Position numbers and translations under genes: made by a program. Below the pieces are notes generated by a model. It did not search any database and was not told the origin of the DNA. It saw only the letters and a program-made list of their open reading frames with translations. Positions 1 to 8,398 of a stretch of 64,000 nucleotides of DNA are shown here, one piece after another (the first letter of the stretch is position 1; each line of letters begins with the position of its first letter). Where the stretch lies: NCBI RefSeq assembly GCF_004360155.1, contig NZ_ML178720.1:215078-279077 (forward strand), written 5' to 3'. The stretch is from Paraglaciecola marina (lineage in GTDB: Bacteria > Pseudomonadota > Gammaproteobacteria > Enterobacterales > Alteromonadaceae).

Positions 1-175
1 CTAAAAACGCTACTGTGGCGGCCATTATCCACACTAGATCCATTTTATTTTCATTCAACACTGCAACAGGGATAAAAAATAGCGGTAAGTAAACCAGCCA
101 TATATAAGGTGCATATCGCTCGTCTAATCCCTTAGGCAATAACCTAGCATCTATTTTTTGCAGCAGTTGTTTCAT
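1..175 (-). CDS. Sensor histidine kinase, N-terminal fragment (runs off the window)
   Basis: An open frame starts with ATG at 175 and stays open to position 1, giving the first 58 residues only. It begins MKQLLQKIDARLLPKG and continues into hydrophobic segments (YIWLVYLPLFFIPVAV, then LVWIMAATVAFL), as in the multi-helix N-terminus of DesK/NarX-type sensor kinases. No kinase motif is inside the window, so the assignment rests on the membrane N-terminus and on context: an ABC-2 permease/ATPase pair followed on the same strand by a DesK-like kinase and a NarL-type regulator is a common arrangement. It starts 58 bp after the permease stop and is probably co-transcribed with it. Confidence 0.55.
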   Translation of the reverse strand, partial: MKQLLQKIDARLLPKGLDERYAPYIWLVYLPLFFIPVAVLNENKMDLVWIMAATVAFL

Positions 176-233
176 CACATTTACTCTACTATTTATAAAA
201 TTGCCGTTTTCGTCACTTATCTAAGGTCTTCAA

Positions 234-1022
234 TTAATTCGCTTTTTTACGAGAAGCCAAAACAGCAAACACATAAAATATACCACTAAAGAGTGCTAAA
301 ATAAGCACATGCCCTGCAACCGAACCACCCGCATCTAATCCCACCACTTTTAAAGCCAGTTGCGATAAATGATAAGGCGGTAAAAACTCAGCAAAAGACT
401 GTAAAAACGAAGGCAGCATAGCAATAGGTATCCACAAGCCAGATAGAAACGACATAGGTAAGTACACCATATTAATCACCACAGGTGCGCTTTCAGCTTT
501 AAGGGATAAACCTAAAGTAAGGCCCAACAAGCAAAATGGTAAACCGCCTAGCACTAAAATTACAGACAACAAACTCACTTGAGACAGGGTTAAACTAATG
601 TCCGTAAGGCTTGCTGCTATGCCACCTAGACTTAATAGGATCAATACAGAAAACCCCATAGATACAAAAAGGCGACTGATAACTTGTGCCCCACCTGGCA
701 TAGGTGACGCCGATTTTATGTCTAACCAACCTTGTCCTCTTTCTATTGCTAAGCCCGCACCAAAAGAAAACAAAGCAGGTCCCATTACACCAAATACACC
801 ATAGGTACATAGCAAATACGTAGCGGCTTGAGGGTTATGACCATTCATCAAAACCCCAAAAAACACGTAGAACAAACCGGGGAATGTAATGGCTGGCAAA
901 GCAAAAGCTGGGTTACGGATAGACTTAAGCCATTCGAATTTAGTTTCTTGCCAATATACGTTTACGTTTTTGCTGAAAGTCATTGTTTGCTTATTGTCTG
1001 AATGTGATTGAATAGTGTCCAT
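234..1022 (-). CDS. ABC-2 type transporter permease
   Basis: About 262 residues with six predicted membrane segments and the layout of the ABC2_membrane family, including a conserved-looking stretch PMSFLSGLWIPIAMLP before the last helices. It would form the membrane pore partner of the ATPase encoded just upstream, exporting an unknown substrate (drug, lipid or peptide). The start is placed at the ATG at 1022 (MDTIQSHS), which has an AAGGAGA ribosome site 6-7 bases upstream. A longer in-frame ATG at 1076 would overlap the ATPase gene and has no better site. Gene order ATPase-permease-kinase suggests a sensor-controlled exporter. Confidence 0.85.
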   Translation of the reverse strand: MDTIQSHSDNKQTMTFSKNVNVYWQETKFEWLKSIRNPAFALPAITFPGLFYVFFGVLMNGHNPQAATYLLCTYGVFGVMGPALFSFGAGLAIERGQGWLDIKSASPMPGGAQVISRLFVSMGFSVLILLSLGGIAASLTDISLTLSQVSLLSVILVLGGLPFCLLGLTLGLSLKAESAPVVINMVYLPMSFLSGLWIPIAMLPSFLQSFAEFLPPYHLSQLALKVVGLDAGGSVAGHVLILALFSGIFYVFAVLASRKKAN

Positions 1023-1044
1023 TGGGTTTCTCCTTAAATATGAT

Positions 1045-1929
1045 TTATTGGCTAAGTTGTTTAAAGGCTTCTTCAAGTCCGGCGCGCTCTACCGTGACAT
1101 CCTCTAAATCAGAGTATTGAGCTAATATTTGTTGCAGGCATTGGCTAGTATTACTGGTTTGAACTTCAATGTACTTACCACTTTTAGAACAGTTCACTAC
1201 GCCTTCAAAACCCTCAAACACGGCGGCGTCTAAGTCTGAACAAAAACGGATAGAGGTATGATTAACACTGGCTTTTATTTCTTCGCTGCTGCCTCTTTTT
1301 ACGACCTTGCCATCTTTTAACAGTAAAATTTCGTCTGCCAAGGAGTCGGCTTCTTGCAAATAGTGGGTGGTGAGCACAATAGATGTACCTGCACGTTTAA
1401 GGTCGCGGATGGCCTGCCACATACTTTGTCTAGACTCCATATCCATACCCACACTTGGTTCATCTAAAAACAGTAATTTGGGGTTACCACAAATACTTAA
1501 TGCAAATAACAAACGCTGCTTTTCACCACCCGAGAGCTTTTTAGAGTATCTGTTTTGCATCTTTTCTAAGCCTGCATAGGCAAGTACTTTTTCGTAAGGC
1601 ATGGGGTTAGGGTAATAACTTTGAAAAAGACGAATATGCTCTTTAATTTTTAAAGTTTCAGGTAAGTTAGCCACTTGCAACATAGCGCCAATTAAGCGCT
1701 TAGCCTCAAGTGAGCCAGCCTTAGCATTGAACAGATTCACATCACCCGAATCATGACTAAGACGCCCCAATAGAATATTGATTAAGGTTGTTTTACCCGC
1801 TCCGTTTGCCCCTAAAATTGCGAGTACTTGACCTGCATGTATTTCAAGATCCAAATCCACCACTGCAGGTTTCCCTGAAAAAGATTTGTTTAACCCTTTA
1901 GCAAAGGCAATCATATTTTGTTGAGACAT
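1045..1929 (-). CDS. ABC transporter ATP-binding protein
   Basis: A 294-residue nucleotide-binding subunit. The Walker A motif GANGAGKTT lies near residue 40, the signature LSGGEKQ near 133, Walker B LLFLDEP just after, and the switch histidine in TTHYLQEA. The C-terminal 80 residues are the variable tail typical of CcmA/DrrA-type exporters. It powers the ABC-2 permease encoded 22 bp downstream. The promoter region upstream is shared with the divergent hydrolase/sigma-factor pair and carries repeated TGTCA elements. The transported substrate cannot be told from sequence. Confidence 0.9.
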   Translation of the reverse strand: MSQQNMIAFAKGLNKSFSGKPAVVDLDLEIHAGQVLAILGANGAGKTTLINILLGRLSHDSGDVNLFNAKAGSLEAKRLIGAMLQVANLPETLKIKEHIRLFQSYYPNPMPYEKVLAYAGLEKMQNRYSKKLSGGEKQRLLFALSICGNPKLLFLDEPSVGMDMESRQSMWQAIRDLKRAGTSIVLTTHYLQEADSLADEILLLKDGKVVKRGSSEEIKASVNHTSIRFCSDLDAAVFEGFEGVVNCSKSGKYIEVQTSNTSQCLQQILAQYSDLEDVTVERAGLEEAFKQLSQ

Positions 1930-2013
1930 GTGTGCACTCCGATTACTGTAATTAAGACGTTGTAAATCATGGGGACACTATGAATCACTTCTGCTCAGAC
2001 AATCAGAGGCAAG

Positions 2014-2089
2014 TGTCATCAATTTAATATGACAAATGTCATAAGTTGTCATACCTCAAAAACTTGTCACACTATTTCGACTTGTCGTG
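2014..2089. promoter_or_regulatory. Divergent promoter region with repeated TGTCA(T) elements
   Basis: Between the divergent ABC ATPase and hydrolase genes, the motif TGTCAT or a close variant occurs at 2014, 2037, 2047, 2065 (TGTCAC) and 2084 (TGTCGT). The copy at 2037 forms an inverted repeat with TATGACA at 2028 (arms of 7, 2-base centre, 2028-2043). Such repeats are typical binding sites for a dimeric regulator. A NarL/DesR-type partner of the truncated sensor kinase, or the sigma factor's own promoter logic, could be involved; the regulator is inferred. Confidence 0.4.
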
Positions 2090-2131
2090 CCTTAGAGATG
2101 TTGATTACATTCATTCTTAAAGGAACACCCA

Positions 2132-3064
2132 ATGTTTACATTTACCCATTCAAAGAAAACGCGATTCTTAACACGGTTTGTGACAGTGTTTATTGCCACT
2201 GTTGTCTTTCAAATAGCGGTAAACTATAAAGCTTTTGCTACCAAGCAAGCAGCGCCTCATAATCAATTTAGAGTTGAAGTTTCAGGCGCTGGGCGACCCA
2301 TTATTTTAATTCCAGGCTTAATGTCAGACAGCCGCGTGTGGGAACAATTAGCAGGTACGCTCTCTGCCAGTTATGAGTTACATATGATTAATGTGGCGGG
2401 TTTTGCCGCCACCCCAGCGGTTACTGAACCCTCTATTACAGAGCTTAAAGCCCAACTTTTAGCTTATATCCACCAGCGTAAACTCCATAAACCCATCATC
2501 ATTGGTCACAGCTTAGGTGGGTTTATGGCCTTATGGTTAGCATCAAGTGCTCCTAAAGAAATAGGCCCGGTGATTTCGGTAGACGGCCTACCTTTTATTG
2601 GCCCAATATTTACCCGCAGCAACGACACCACAGTGCAAAGCCTAGCGGCACAAGCCAAGCAAATTAAACAAATGTACTCGAATATGTCGCAGCAACAGCT
2701 TATCGAACAGTCTCGTTATAGCCTGCCAGTACAAGCCAGCACAGATGCAGCAAAAGCTAAGGTAATGGCTATGATAGAAACCTCTGACCCCACTACCGCA
2801 GGCCATGCGATTCACAGTTTAATGAGTCATGACTTACGCCAAGATATTGCCAAGATAAGCTCACCTGTTTTATTGTTAGGCGCATCAGGAGGGTTTGACT
2901 CTGACTCACAACAAACCATGGTAGATGCCTTGTACAAACAACAATTAAGTAGCTTGCCCCACGCTAAATTAGTAATGAATACTAAGGCTCGGCACTTTAT
3001 TATGTTTGATGACCCATCATGGTTTGAACACCAAGTGCTTAACTTTTTGGAGGCGCAGCTATGA
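2132..3064 (+). CDS. Alpha/beta-hydrolase, exported or membrane-anchored
   Basis: A 310-residue alpha/beta-hydrolase. Residues 11-36 form a signal peptide or anchor with a possible cleavage after AFA. The oxyanion-side motif LIPGLMSD follows at about 58-65, the nucleophile elbow GHSLGG has Ser127, and a late histidine sits in ARHFIMFDD near 293. The substrate is unknown; relatives include esterases and lactonases. The stop codon overlaps the start of the downstream sigma-factor gene (ATGA), so the two are translationally coupled, suggesting the hydrolase is part of the same signalling or stress response. The ATG at 2132 has an AAAGGAA ribosome site. Confidence 0.85.
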   Translation: MFTFTHSKKTRFLTRFVTVFIATVVFQIAVNYKAFATKQAAPHNQFRVEVSGAGRPIILIPGLMSDSRVWEQLAGTLSASYELHMINVAGFAATPAVTEPSITELKAQLLAYIHQRKLHKPIIIGHSLGGFMALWLASSAPKEIGPVISVDGLPFIGPIFTRSNDTTVQSLAAQAKQIKQMYSNMSQQQLIEQSRYSLPVQASTDAAKAKVMAMIETSDPTTAGHAIHSLMSHDLRQDIAKISSPVLLLGASGGFDSDSQQTMVDALYKQQLSSLPHAKLVMNTKARHFIMFDDPSWFEHQVLNFLEAQL

Positions 3065-4218
3065 ATACCTCCACTGCCCCAAGCGTAGATAACGAGCAAG
3101 CCCAATTATTTAATGATGTAAGCCTTGCCCAAGAGGGCGATCAACAAGCATTTGCCCGTTTAATTAAGCAAACTCAAAACCTAGTGTCTAGCATCGCGTT
3201 ATCTATAGTGAAAGATTTAGACAGTAGCGAAGACGTTACCCAACAAGTGTTTATTGGTGCTTGGCAAAACATTTCAGAACTAAAAAATGGTCACAGTTTT
3301 TTGCCCTGGTTAAGGCAAATGACCCGCTACAAAGCTCTTAATTTTCTTCGTGATAATAAGGTACGTCAAAAAATTGAAGGCGATGAAGCCGACCAGATTC
3401 TGGCTCAGTTTTGTGATCCTAAGCTAGCCATAGATGAGAGTATGCAGCGCCAACAATCTAACCTAATTTTACAAAGTTTTATTGAACAATTACCCGACGA
3501 AAGTCGTGAGATAGTCTTACTTTACTACCGCGAAGAACAATCTAGCCTGCAAGTGGCTAAACTTTTAGAGCTGAGTGAAGCCAATGTTCGTAAAAAATTG
3601 TCTCGTGTCAGGCAGTTACTTCAAAAGCAAATAATGGGCAAGTATGGGCGCTTATTATTGAGTACTGCTCCTACTGCTGGGTTAAGTGGCTTAATTTTAG
3701 GAGCCATTACAACCAGTAGCCCAGTGGCAGCAGCTACCATTAGCTCGGTAAGTGCTAGTTCTAAAACAAGTGTTGTACAAAAAATTGGGTTACTTATGGG
3801 CGGCTCCTTTATTGGCGCTTTTTTTGCTATTATTGCGATTCGTTTGAGTACTAAGCCGCTATTAAAAAAAGCCACAAGTGATGCGGCTAAACAGCAAATT
3901 TTAAGCTACAGACGCAGCATAACCATTTGGATTATCTTTAGCGCTATTTTACTTACCTTAGGCTATGAATTGACAACTGGTTGGTGGGGACCTGTCTCGG
4001 CATATTGTATTTTTGCAGTGGGTATCTTATTTCACACAAACAAAATGCAGACACTAATAGCACAACAAACGCTAGCGGATCCTAGTATCGATACCAAGGA
4101 AATATCCCATCAAAAGTTTCAAGCCTTATGTGGTTTTTGGGGTAAGTATTTGGGGTTATTACTAGGTTTCTCTGGGTTAATGTATGGCTTGGTATCTAGT
4201 GGCAGATTATCCTTTTAA
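3061..4218 (+). CDS. ECF-type sigma factor with C-terminal membrane domain
   Basis: 385 residues, about twice a normal ECF sigma factor. Residues 23-98 are region 2 (DSSEDVTQQVFIGAWQN, then FLPWLRQMTRYKALNFLR) and 140-190 are region 4 (LPDESREIVLLYYREEQS, then a helix-turn-helix at VAKLLELSEANVRKKLSRV). After residue 195 come about five hydrophobic segments (roughly 199-226, 241-262, 286-302, 308-325, 362-380). The protein would therefore hold a sigma factor at the membrane, perhaps carrying its own sensing or anti-sigma function in cis. It overlaps the upstream hydrolase gene by 4 bp; no separate anti-sigma gene is seen. Confidence 0.85.
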   Translation: MNTSTAPSVDNEQAQLFNDVSLAQEGDQQAFARLIKQTQNLVSSIALSIVKDLDSSEDVTQQVFIGAWQNISELKNGHSFLPWLRQMTRYKALNFLRDNKVRQKIEGDEADQILAQFCDPKLAIDESMQRQQSNLILQSFIEQLPDESREIVLLYYREEQSSLQVAKLLELSEANVRKKLSRVRQLLQKQIMGKYGRLLLSTAPTAGLSGLILGAITTSSPVAAATISSVSASSKTSVVQKIGLLMGGSFIGAFFAIIAIRLSTKPLLKKATSDAAKQQILSYRRSITIWIIFSAILLTLGYELTTGWWGPVSAYCIFAVGILFHTNKMQTLIAQQTLADPSIDTKEISHQKFQALCGFWGKYLGLLLGFSGLMYGLVSSGRLSF

Positions 4219-4283
4219 ATAAGAGTGTTTGCATATGCTAACCGCCACTGTAGTCTAGTCACAAAAAAATAAACGAGACAAAT

Positions 4284-4898
4284 ATGATTGAAACTTTCAC
4301 CGCTGCAGATAACAAGGCGCGCTGCAAATGGTGCGCAGCAACTCAGCAATACATGGATTACCACGACAATGAATGGGGTTACCCGGTTGTTGATGATCAA
4401 CGCCTATTTGAAAAAGTTTGCTTAGAGGGTTTTCAGTCTGGACTTAGCTGGTTAACGATTTTAAACAAGCGAGAAAACTTCAGGGCCGCATTCGCTAATT
4501 TTGACTTTAACCAAGTAGCTCAGTTCACCGAGCAAGATGCAGAGCGATTAGTATTAGATGCAGGCATTATTCGCCACCGAGGTAAAATAAACGCCACTAT
4601 CAATAATGCTAAAATAGCCCAACAGATGATAAAAGAATTTGGCTCTTTAGCCGCCTATTTTTGGCAATATGAACCTAAGCGTGATGAATCAATAGAGCCA
4701 GAGGTATTAGCGACCTGCGACGAGTCCATTGCTTTATCAAAGGATCTTAAAAAGCGTGGCTGGAAGTTTGTTGGCCCCACCACTATGTACGCCTTAATGC
4801 AGGCAATGGGCATGGTGAATGACCACGCCCTGAATTGTATAAGTCATGCTAAATCGAAAAAACTTCGTGAAGAATTTATAAGGCCTATAGCCCAATAG
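4284..4898 (+). CDS. tag: DNA-3-methyladenine glycosylase I
   Basis: A 204-residue Tag-family base-excision enzyme that removes 3-methyladenine from DNA. It shows the family's zinc-site residues (Cys in RCKWC near the start, His in DYHDNEWGYP, and the C-terminal His and Cys in NDHALNC) and the central helix-hairpin signature GFQSGLSWLTILNKRENF. Length agrees with the family (about 190). It stands alone on the plus strand, 65 bp after the sigma-factor gene, and converges on the SCO gene. Confidence 0.95.
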   Translation: MIETFTAADNKARCKWCAATQQYMDYHDNEWGYPVVDDQRLFEKVCLEGFQSGLSWLTILNKRENFRAAFANFDFNQVAQFTEQDAERLVLDAGIIRHRGKINATINNAKIAQQMIKEFGSLAAYFWQYEPKRDESIEPEVLATCDESIALSKDLKKRGWKFVGPTTMYALMQAMGMVNDHALNCISHAKSKKLREEFIRPIAQ

Positions 4899-4914
4899 TA
4901 GTAACAATATAATC

Positions 4915-5574
4915 TTACTGAGATAACAGAGTGTTTATATCCGAAATTAGGTAATTCATCGACGCACTATTCAAGCCATTATAAATGCCGCGAATATGAC
5001 GATTTTTATCAATCAATAAAATACTTTCGGTATGTAAAAAGTCGTTAGTATTTTGAATATTTCCTAAATCTTCACTGGCAAAATAGGCACTTTTAGCCAA
5101 AGAATAAATGCTCTCTTTCTCACCCGTCACTAAATACCAATGGCCACTTTTTATATCATGCTCATCGGCATAATCTTTTAGTAAGTCAATGGTGTCGGAG
5201 CTGGGGCGAATAGAGTGCTGCAATATTTTTACATTGCTCGTATCTAGATAAGTTTCTTGCACTTTAGCTAGCTTAGAGCGAATTTTAGGGCAAATACCCG
5301 GGCAAGTACTAAAGAAAAATCCCGCTACATACACTTTGTTTTTAAAGGTTTGTTCAGTAACTGTATTTCCATCTTGATCGGTAAAGCTAAACGCCGGGAT
5401 ACGATGAAAGTTTTCAAGTTCTGGGCTATCAGCTTCTAACCAGCGTGGCGAGAACTCTTGGCTATCATAGTAAGGCAGTGACTCTGCGGCATGCAAATTT
5501 ACAGCGCCTAACACCAAACCGCTAAAAATTATTATTTGCTTGAGATTGATAGTAACTAGGTGTGATAACTTCAT
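4915..5574 (-). CDS. SCO1/SenC-type copper chaperone / thioredoxin-fold protein
   Basis: About 219 residues from the chosen start MKLSHLVTIN, followed by a signal peptide or anchor (IIIFSGLVLGAVNLHA). The thioredoxin fold carries the SCO metal-binding CxxxC (FFFSTCPGICPKI) and the distant histidine in FLHTESILLID. SCO proteins deliver copper to cytochrome oxidase or act as periplasmic thiol reductases. An upstream in-frame ATG at 5802 is rejected: it would add about 76 residues without family similarity before the signal peptide and overlap the neighbouring gene almost 300 bp. The chosen start still overlaps that gene by 53 bp. Confidence 0.85.
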   Translation of the reverse strand: MKLSHLVTINLKQIIIFSGLVLGAVNLHAAESLPYYDSQEFSPRWLEADSPELENFHRIPAFSFTDQDGNTVTEQTFKNKVYVAGFFFSTCPGICPKIRSKLAKVQETYLDTSNVKILQHSIRPSSDTIDLLKDYADEHDIKSGHWYLVTGEKESIYSLAKSAYFASEDLGNIQNTNDFLHTESILLIDKNRHIRGIYNGLNSASMNYLISDINTLLSQ

Positions 5575-6190
5575 TTTCCAACCCAACACAGCTATTCGCT
5601 TTTTTAAGTCCATATGTACGCCCATTTCTATATTCAAAATTAGAAGACAGCTTGCCGTTTTCTCGCCAAGCTTGCTGCAAACCAACAGGTTTACCTTTTT
5701 TGTAATTAAATCGTTTGAACTTTGCGCCACTTTTATACCAGCGCCAAGCCTCACCTTCTGGCTTGCCTGAAATATAAAAAAACTCTGAACGTGGCTTACC
5801 ATTAACCCACCAGCTGCGAGTTAGGCCATCTCGCTTTCCAGCTTTATAGAATGACTCGTAACCCAATACACCATTATCAAACCATTTTTTAGCGTGCCCC
5901 TCTCGGCGACCTTTTATAAACTGGTCAGAACTGGCTATTTTGCGGTTTTGATAGTAACTGACCATCTCCCCCGTAAAAGGACGCTTTAAGTACATCCTCA
6001 GGCCTTGTTTGTTTAGACTAACCTCTGATTTGTCTACAATTAAAGCTCTATTAAACGAGCCCTCAGGACCCGTTAGTATTAAAACTAAAGCAACCAACAA
6101 CAAGAATACTGCAGTTACCCCATGGCGTTTATGAACCCGAATGTTAAATAAAACACCGCCAATAGAGTTTGACGTTCTAGTTAATGTCAC
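5522..6190 (-). CDS. Membrane-anchored MORN/YwqK-repeat protein
   Basis: 222 residues with one membrane helix (about 25-45, AVFLLLVALVLILTG) followed by five or six repeats of about 23 residues of the MORN_2/YwqK type (SYYQNRKIASSDQFIKG, KWFDNGVLGYESFYKAG, SWWVNGKPRSEFFYISG and so on). Proteins of this family are often called YwqK-type antitoxin, but a toxin partner is not evident here. The C-terminus YGLKKANSC is common in proteobacterial members. It overlaps the YHYH gene by 14 bp and the SCO gene by 53 bp, so the three are one operon and probably act together in the periplasm. Confidence 0.75.
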   Translation of the reverse strand: MTLTRTSNSIGGVLFNIRVHKRHGVTAVFLLLVALVLILTGPEGSFNRALIVDKSEVSLNKQGLRMYLKRPFTGEMVSYYQNRKIASSDQFIKGRREGHAKKWFDNGVLGYESFYKAGKRDGLTRSWWVNGKPRSEFFYISGKPEGEAWRWYKSGAKFKRFNYKKGKPVGLQQAWRENGKLSSNFEYRNGRTYGLKKANSCVGLENEVITPSYYQSQANNNF

Positions 6191-7025
6191 TCGGTGTGCC
6201 CTGGAAATTACCTGGAAAAATCAAATAGTAATCGCCATTTAAATATTGCTCATTAGAAATATGATAGTGATATTCGCCTTCTGTAGTCTCAGAATGTAGC
6301 GTTAGCCCCACATGGCCATTTGACTCATCTAGATCAGTTGGGTATTCACCTGTTTCGTAACTTCTGCGTCCATAAATAAAGAACCCATCTGCCATTATGC
6401 CCACTAGAGAATCATCATCATAAGAAATCGCTTGTGGCTCTAAATGATAATGGTAAGTCTGTGGTCCAGTGTGAGCACCATTGCGGTCAAACCCTTGAAT
6501 AACGCCAAGTGATACGTCGCCATTACCTTCTGAATCATTAAAGATGGGAGCGCCGCTTATGGCGATACCAATAGCACCCAATGGTGTAGCCGAAGAGGTG
6601 GCTGCTAATTCAGGGGCCACTGATACAGTTAAGTCAAAATCATTTATATAATCTTCGATATCTCCAGGGGATCTTTGTTGGTCAAACAATTCCGGGTCTT
6701 CAGCTTCAACGTACAAACCACTGGCATTGCCAGCGTCCCAATATGAAGAAGTATGGTCAGGTTTACCCGCAGATTCTAAAGAAACCGTGCAACCATCTTC
6801 AGACAAAATAACAGTGACATTTGGGGCGGCAACAAATTCAAGAAACGCACTTGAAAGCTCAGTTACAGGAGAGTCACATTCTGTTGTGGCGGTTCCGGTG
6901 CCGTCATCATCGTTAAATACAAGGTCTACTTCTTGGTTGTCTGCTGAACTTCCTCCGCAGCCGACCATTATCAGTAATAAAAAAATGTTACTGATTAAAA
7001 ATAAATAATGTTTAGAATTTGCCAT
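6177..7025 (-). CDS. YHYH-domain lipoprotein
   Basis: About 282 residues from ATG at 7025, which follows a GGGGAAG ribosome site. The first 23 residues are a lipoprotein signal with lipobox-like LIMVGC. The mature protein contains the family-naming motif twice (TYHYHLEP and EYHYHISNEQ) and ends in the usual NGDYYLIFPGNF region. YHYH proteins are secreted, of unknown function; the paired His motifs suggest metal binding, which fits the SCO copper chaperone two genes downstream. A longer frame from 7145 places charged and aromatic residues ahead of the lipoprotein signal and is rejected. Confidence 0.8.
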   Translation of the reverse strand: MANSKHYLFLISNIFLLLIMVGCGGSSADNQEVDLVFNDDDGTGTATTECDSPVTELSSAFLEFVAAPNVTVILSEDGCTVSLESAGKPDHTSSYWDAGNASGLYVEAEDPELFDQQRSPGDIEDYINDFDLTVSVAPELAATSSATPLGAIGIAISGAPIFNDSEGNGDVSLGVIQGFDRNGAHTGPQTYHYHLEPQAISYDDDSLVGIMADGFFIYGRRSYETGEYPTDLDESNGHVGLTLHSETTEGEYHYHISNEQYLNGDYYLIFPGNFQGTPSDIN

Positions 7026-7259
7026 TAATCTTCCCCGTTTTGAGAATGCTTTATTGCCACTATTAGTCAGCCAATATATCGGTAAATGAGGGAGTACATT
7101 GTGCAAATACTGAGGAATTAAATTTTTGAATGCATCTAGTAACATAAAAGGGGATTTAAACTAATTAGCTATCAGAAAATATTAGCCCAAACGAAAAAAC
7201 AACCAACTCTGCGATATAGCGCTAAGAGCTGGCTGTAGGTTGATAGTGATTTCTGTTTT

Positions 7260-8048
7260 TTAATGAACAAAAAACAACACGATTTCTACCGCAATTAAAA
7301 TAATAATAATCCACTCTAAAAACGAAGAGTGTTTATGGTTTTGTTCAGCCGCTAACATTTCGTGTAATTCGTTAATGGTCGATAACTTCATAGTGAGTAA
7401 CTCTACTCTGGGCGTGATATCTAAGTACTTACTCACATTAAGATATTTTTGCTCTTCTTCTGGGTACTCCCAAAAAAATTCCGGCGTATCAAGTAAGTTG
7501 AAATGTAGCAATATGTCACTTTTCGTACTAAATAAAGCGCCACGTAACATAGACAACTTATTTCGGCTTAAGGGGATTTTCCCGGTATTGGCTAAAGTAG
7601 TGGATAAATACGCATTATCTTTAATTGTGCGCTCAGCCAATGCTTCAAACCTGCGTAATTTAGCTGATTGTGCGACACCGTGGCTCACAGCTAAAAGAGT
7701 CATAGTTTTATGATCAGGCAAGTTAATACAATCATCAACTATGGATAAATTCGCTTGCTCTGATAATTTAAAATGAAAGTTGTCGCTATCTTTTTGTGGG
7801 CTAGCTTCAACTACATGCTCTTTAATTAACTCAGTTAACTGCACTATTTTACTATCGCTCACGCCCCAAAACAGAGTCACGCCGTAGTCAAACACAAAGA
7901 TCTGTCCTTTTGGGGTGCTAACGCTCAAGGCATCTCTGTAACGTTTTACAAAATAAGTTTTACCTATCTTTTTGATAAGTGAATCAAGACGAATGTTGTT
8001 GCCCAATAAAGAAACTTCAACCATGTCAGTGGCAAAATTAATCATCAT
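7260..8048 (-). CDS. RMD1/DUF155-family protein
   Basis: 262 residues similar to the RMD1/Sif2 (DUF155) family. The core contains FVFDYGVTLFWGV and the later part LLDTPEFFWEYPEEEQKYLNVSKYL, both family hallmarks. A single C-terminal hydrophobic helix (about 243-260) anchors it to a membrane. In yeast and mammals relatives act in mitochondria and meiotic division; the bacterial role is not established. It is transcribed alone and away from hdfR. Confidence 0.8.
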   Translation of the reverse strand: MMINFATDMVEVSLLGNNIRLDSLIKKIGKTYFVKRYRDALSVSTPKGQIFVFDYGVTLFWGVSDSKIVQLTELIKEHVVEASPQKDSDNFHFKLSEQANLSIVDDCINLPDHKTMTLLAVSHGVAQSAKLRRFEALAERTIKDNAYLSTTLANTGKIPLSRNKLSMLRGALFSTKSDILLHFNLLDTPEFFWEYPEEEQKYLNVSKYLDITPRVELLTMKLSTINELHEMLAAEQNHKHSSFLEWIIIILIAVEIVLFFVH

Positions 8049-8398
8049 TTACTGCTCCTTAAAACCAGCTGTAGATTTCACTAAAGCTGTACATAATTTG
8101 ATTTTCCGGTAGCTCGAAGGCTTAATAAAATCGTCGAGGGCTACGGGGATATATTGGTAATAAAAGCCCGCTTCCTGTTACAAAAACCTAATAACACGTT
8201 GAAATTTTGCGCATCCTACGTTTTTTAATGGATTTGTGAATACTTTGGCTGTCTAATTTTTTTTATCGTTTCGAGAAAATAAATTGCGTTTAAATGAATG
8301 GGTTATTAATGACCTTAAAAAACCAATATAAACTTTTTCACTTGTATCCTTGGGCCTTTCAAGGTATCAAACCATACCTATATTAAATCGTAGTAATT
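8049..8398. other. Intergenic region between divergent genes
   Basis: 350 bp AT-rich spacer between the RMD1-like gene and the hdfR-like regulator. I see no open frame with a ribosome site, no tRNA and no strong repeat. It must carry both promoters; the hdfR start at 8399 follows a weak ribosome site. Confidence 0.6.

Noticed and set aside
5575-5802. Longer N-terminus for the SCO protein
   Set aside because: The extra residues overlap the MORN gene in another frame and would bury the signal peptide.
8049-8398. Hidden small gene or RNA in the 350-bp spacer
   Set aside because: No frame with a ribosome site and no structured RNA motif could be supported by reading.
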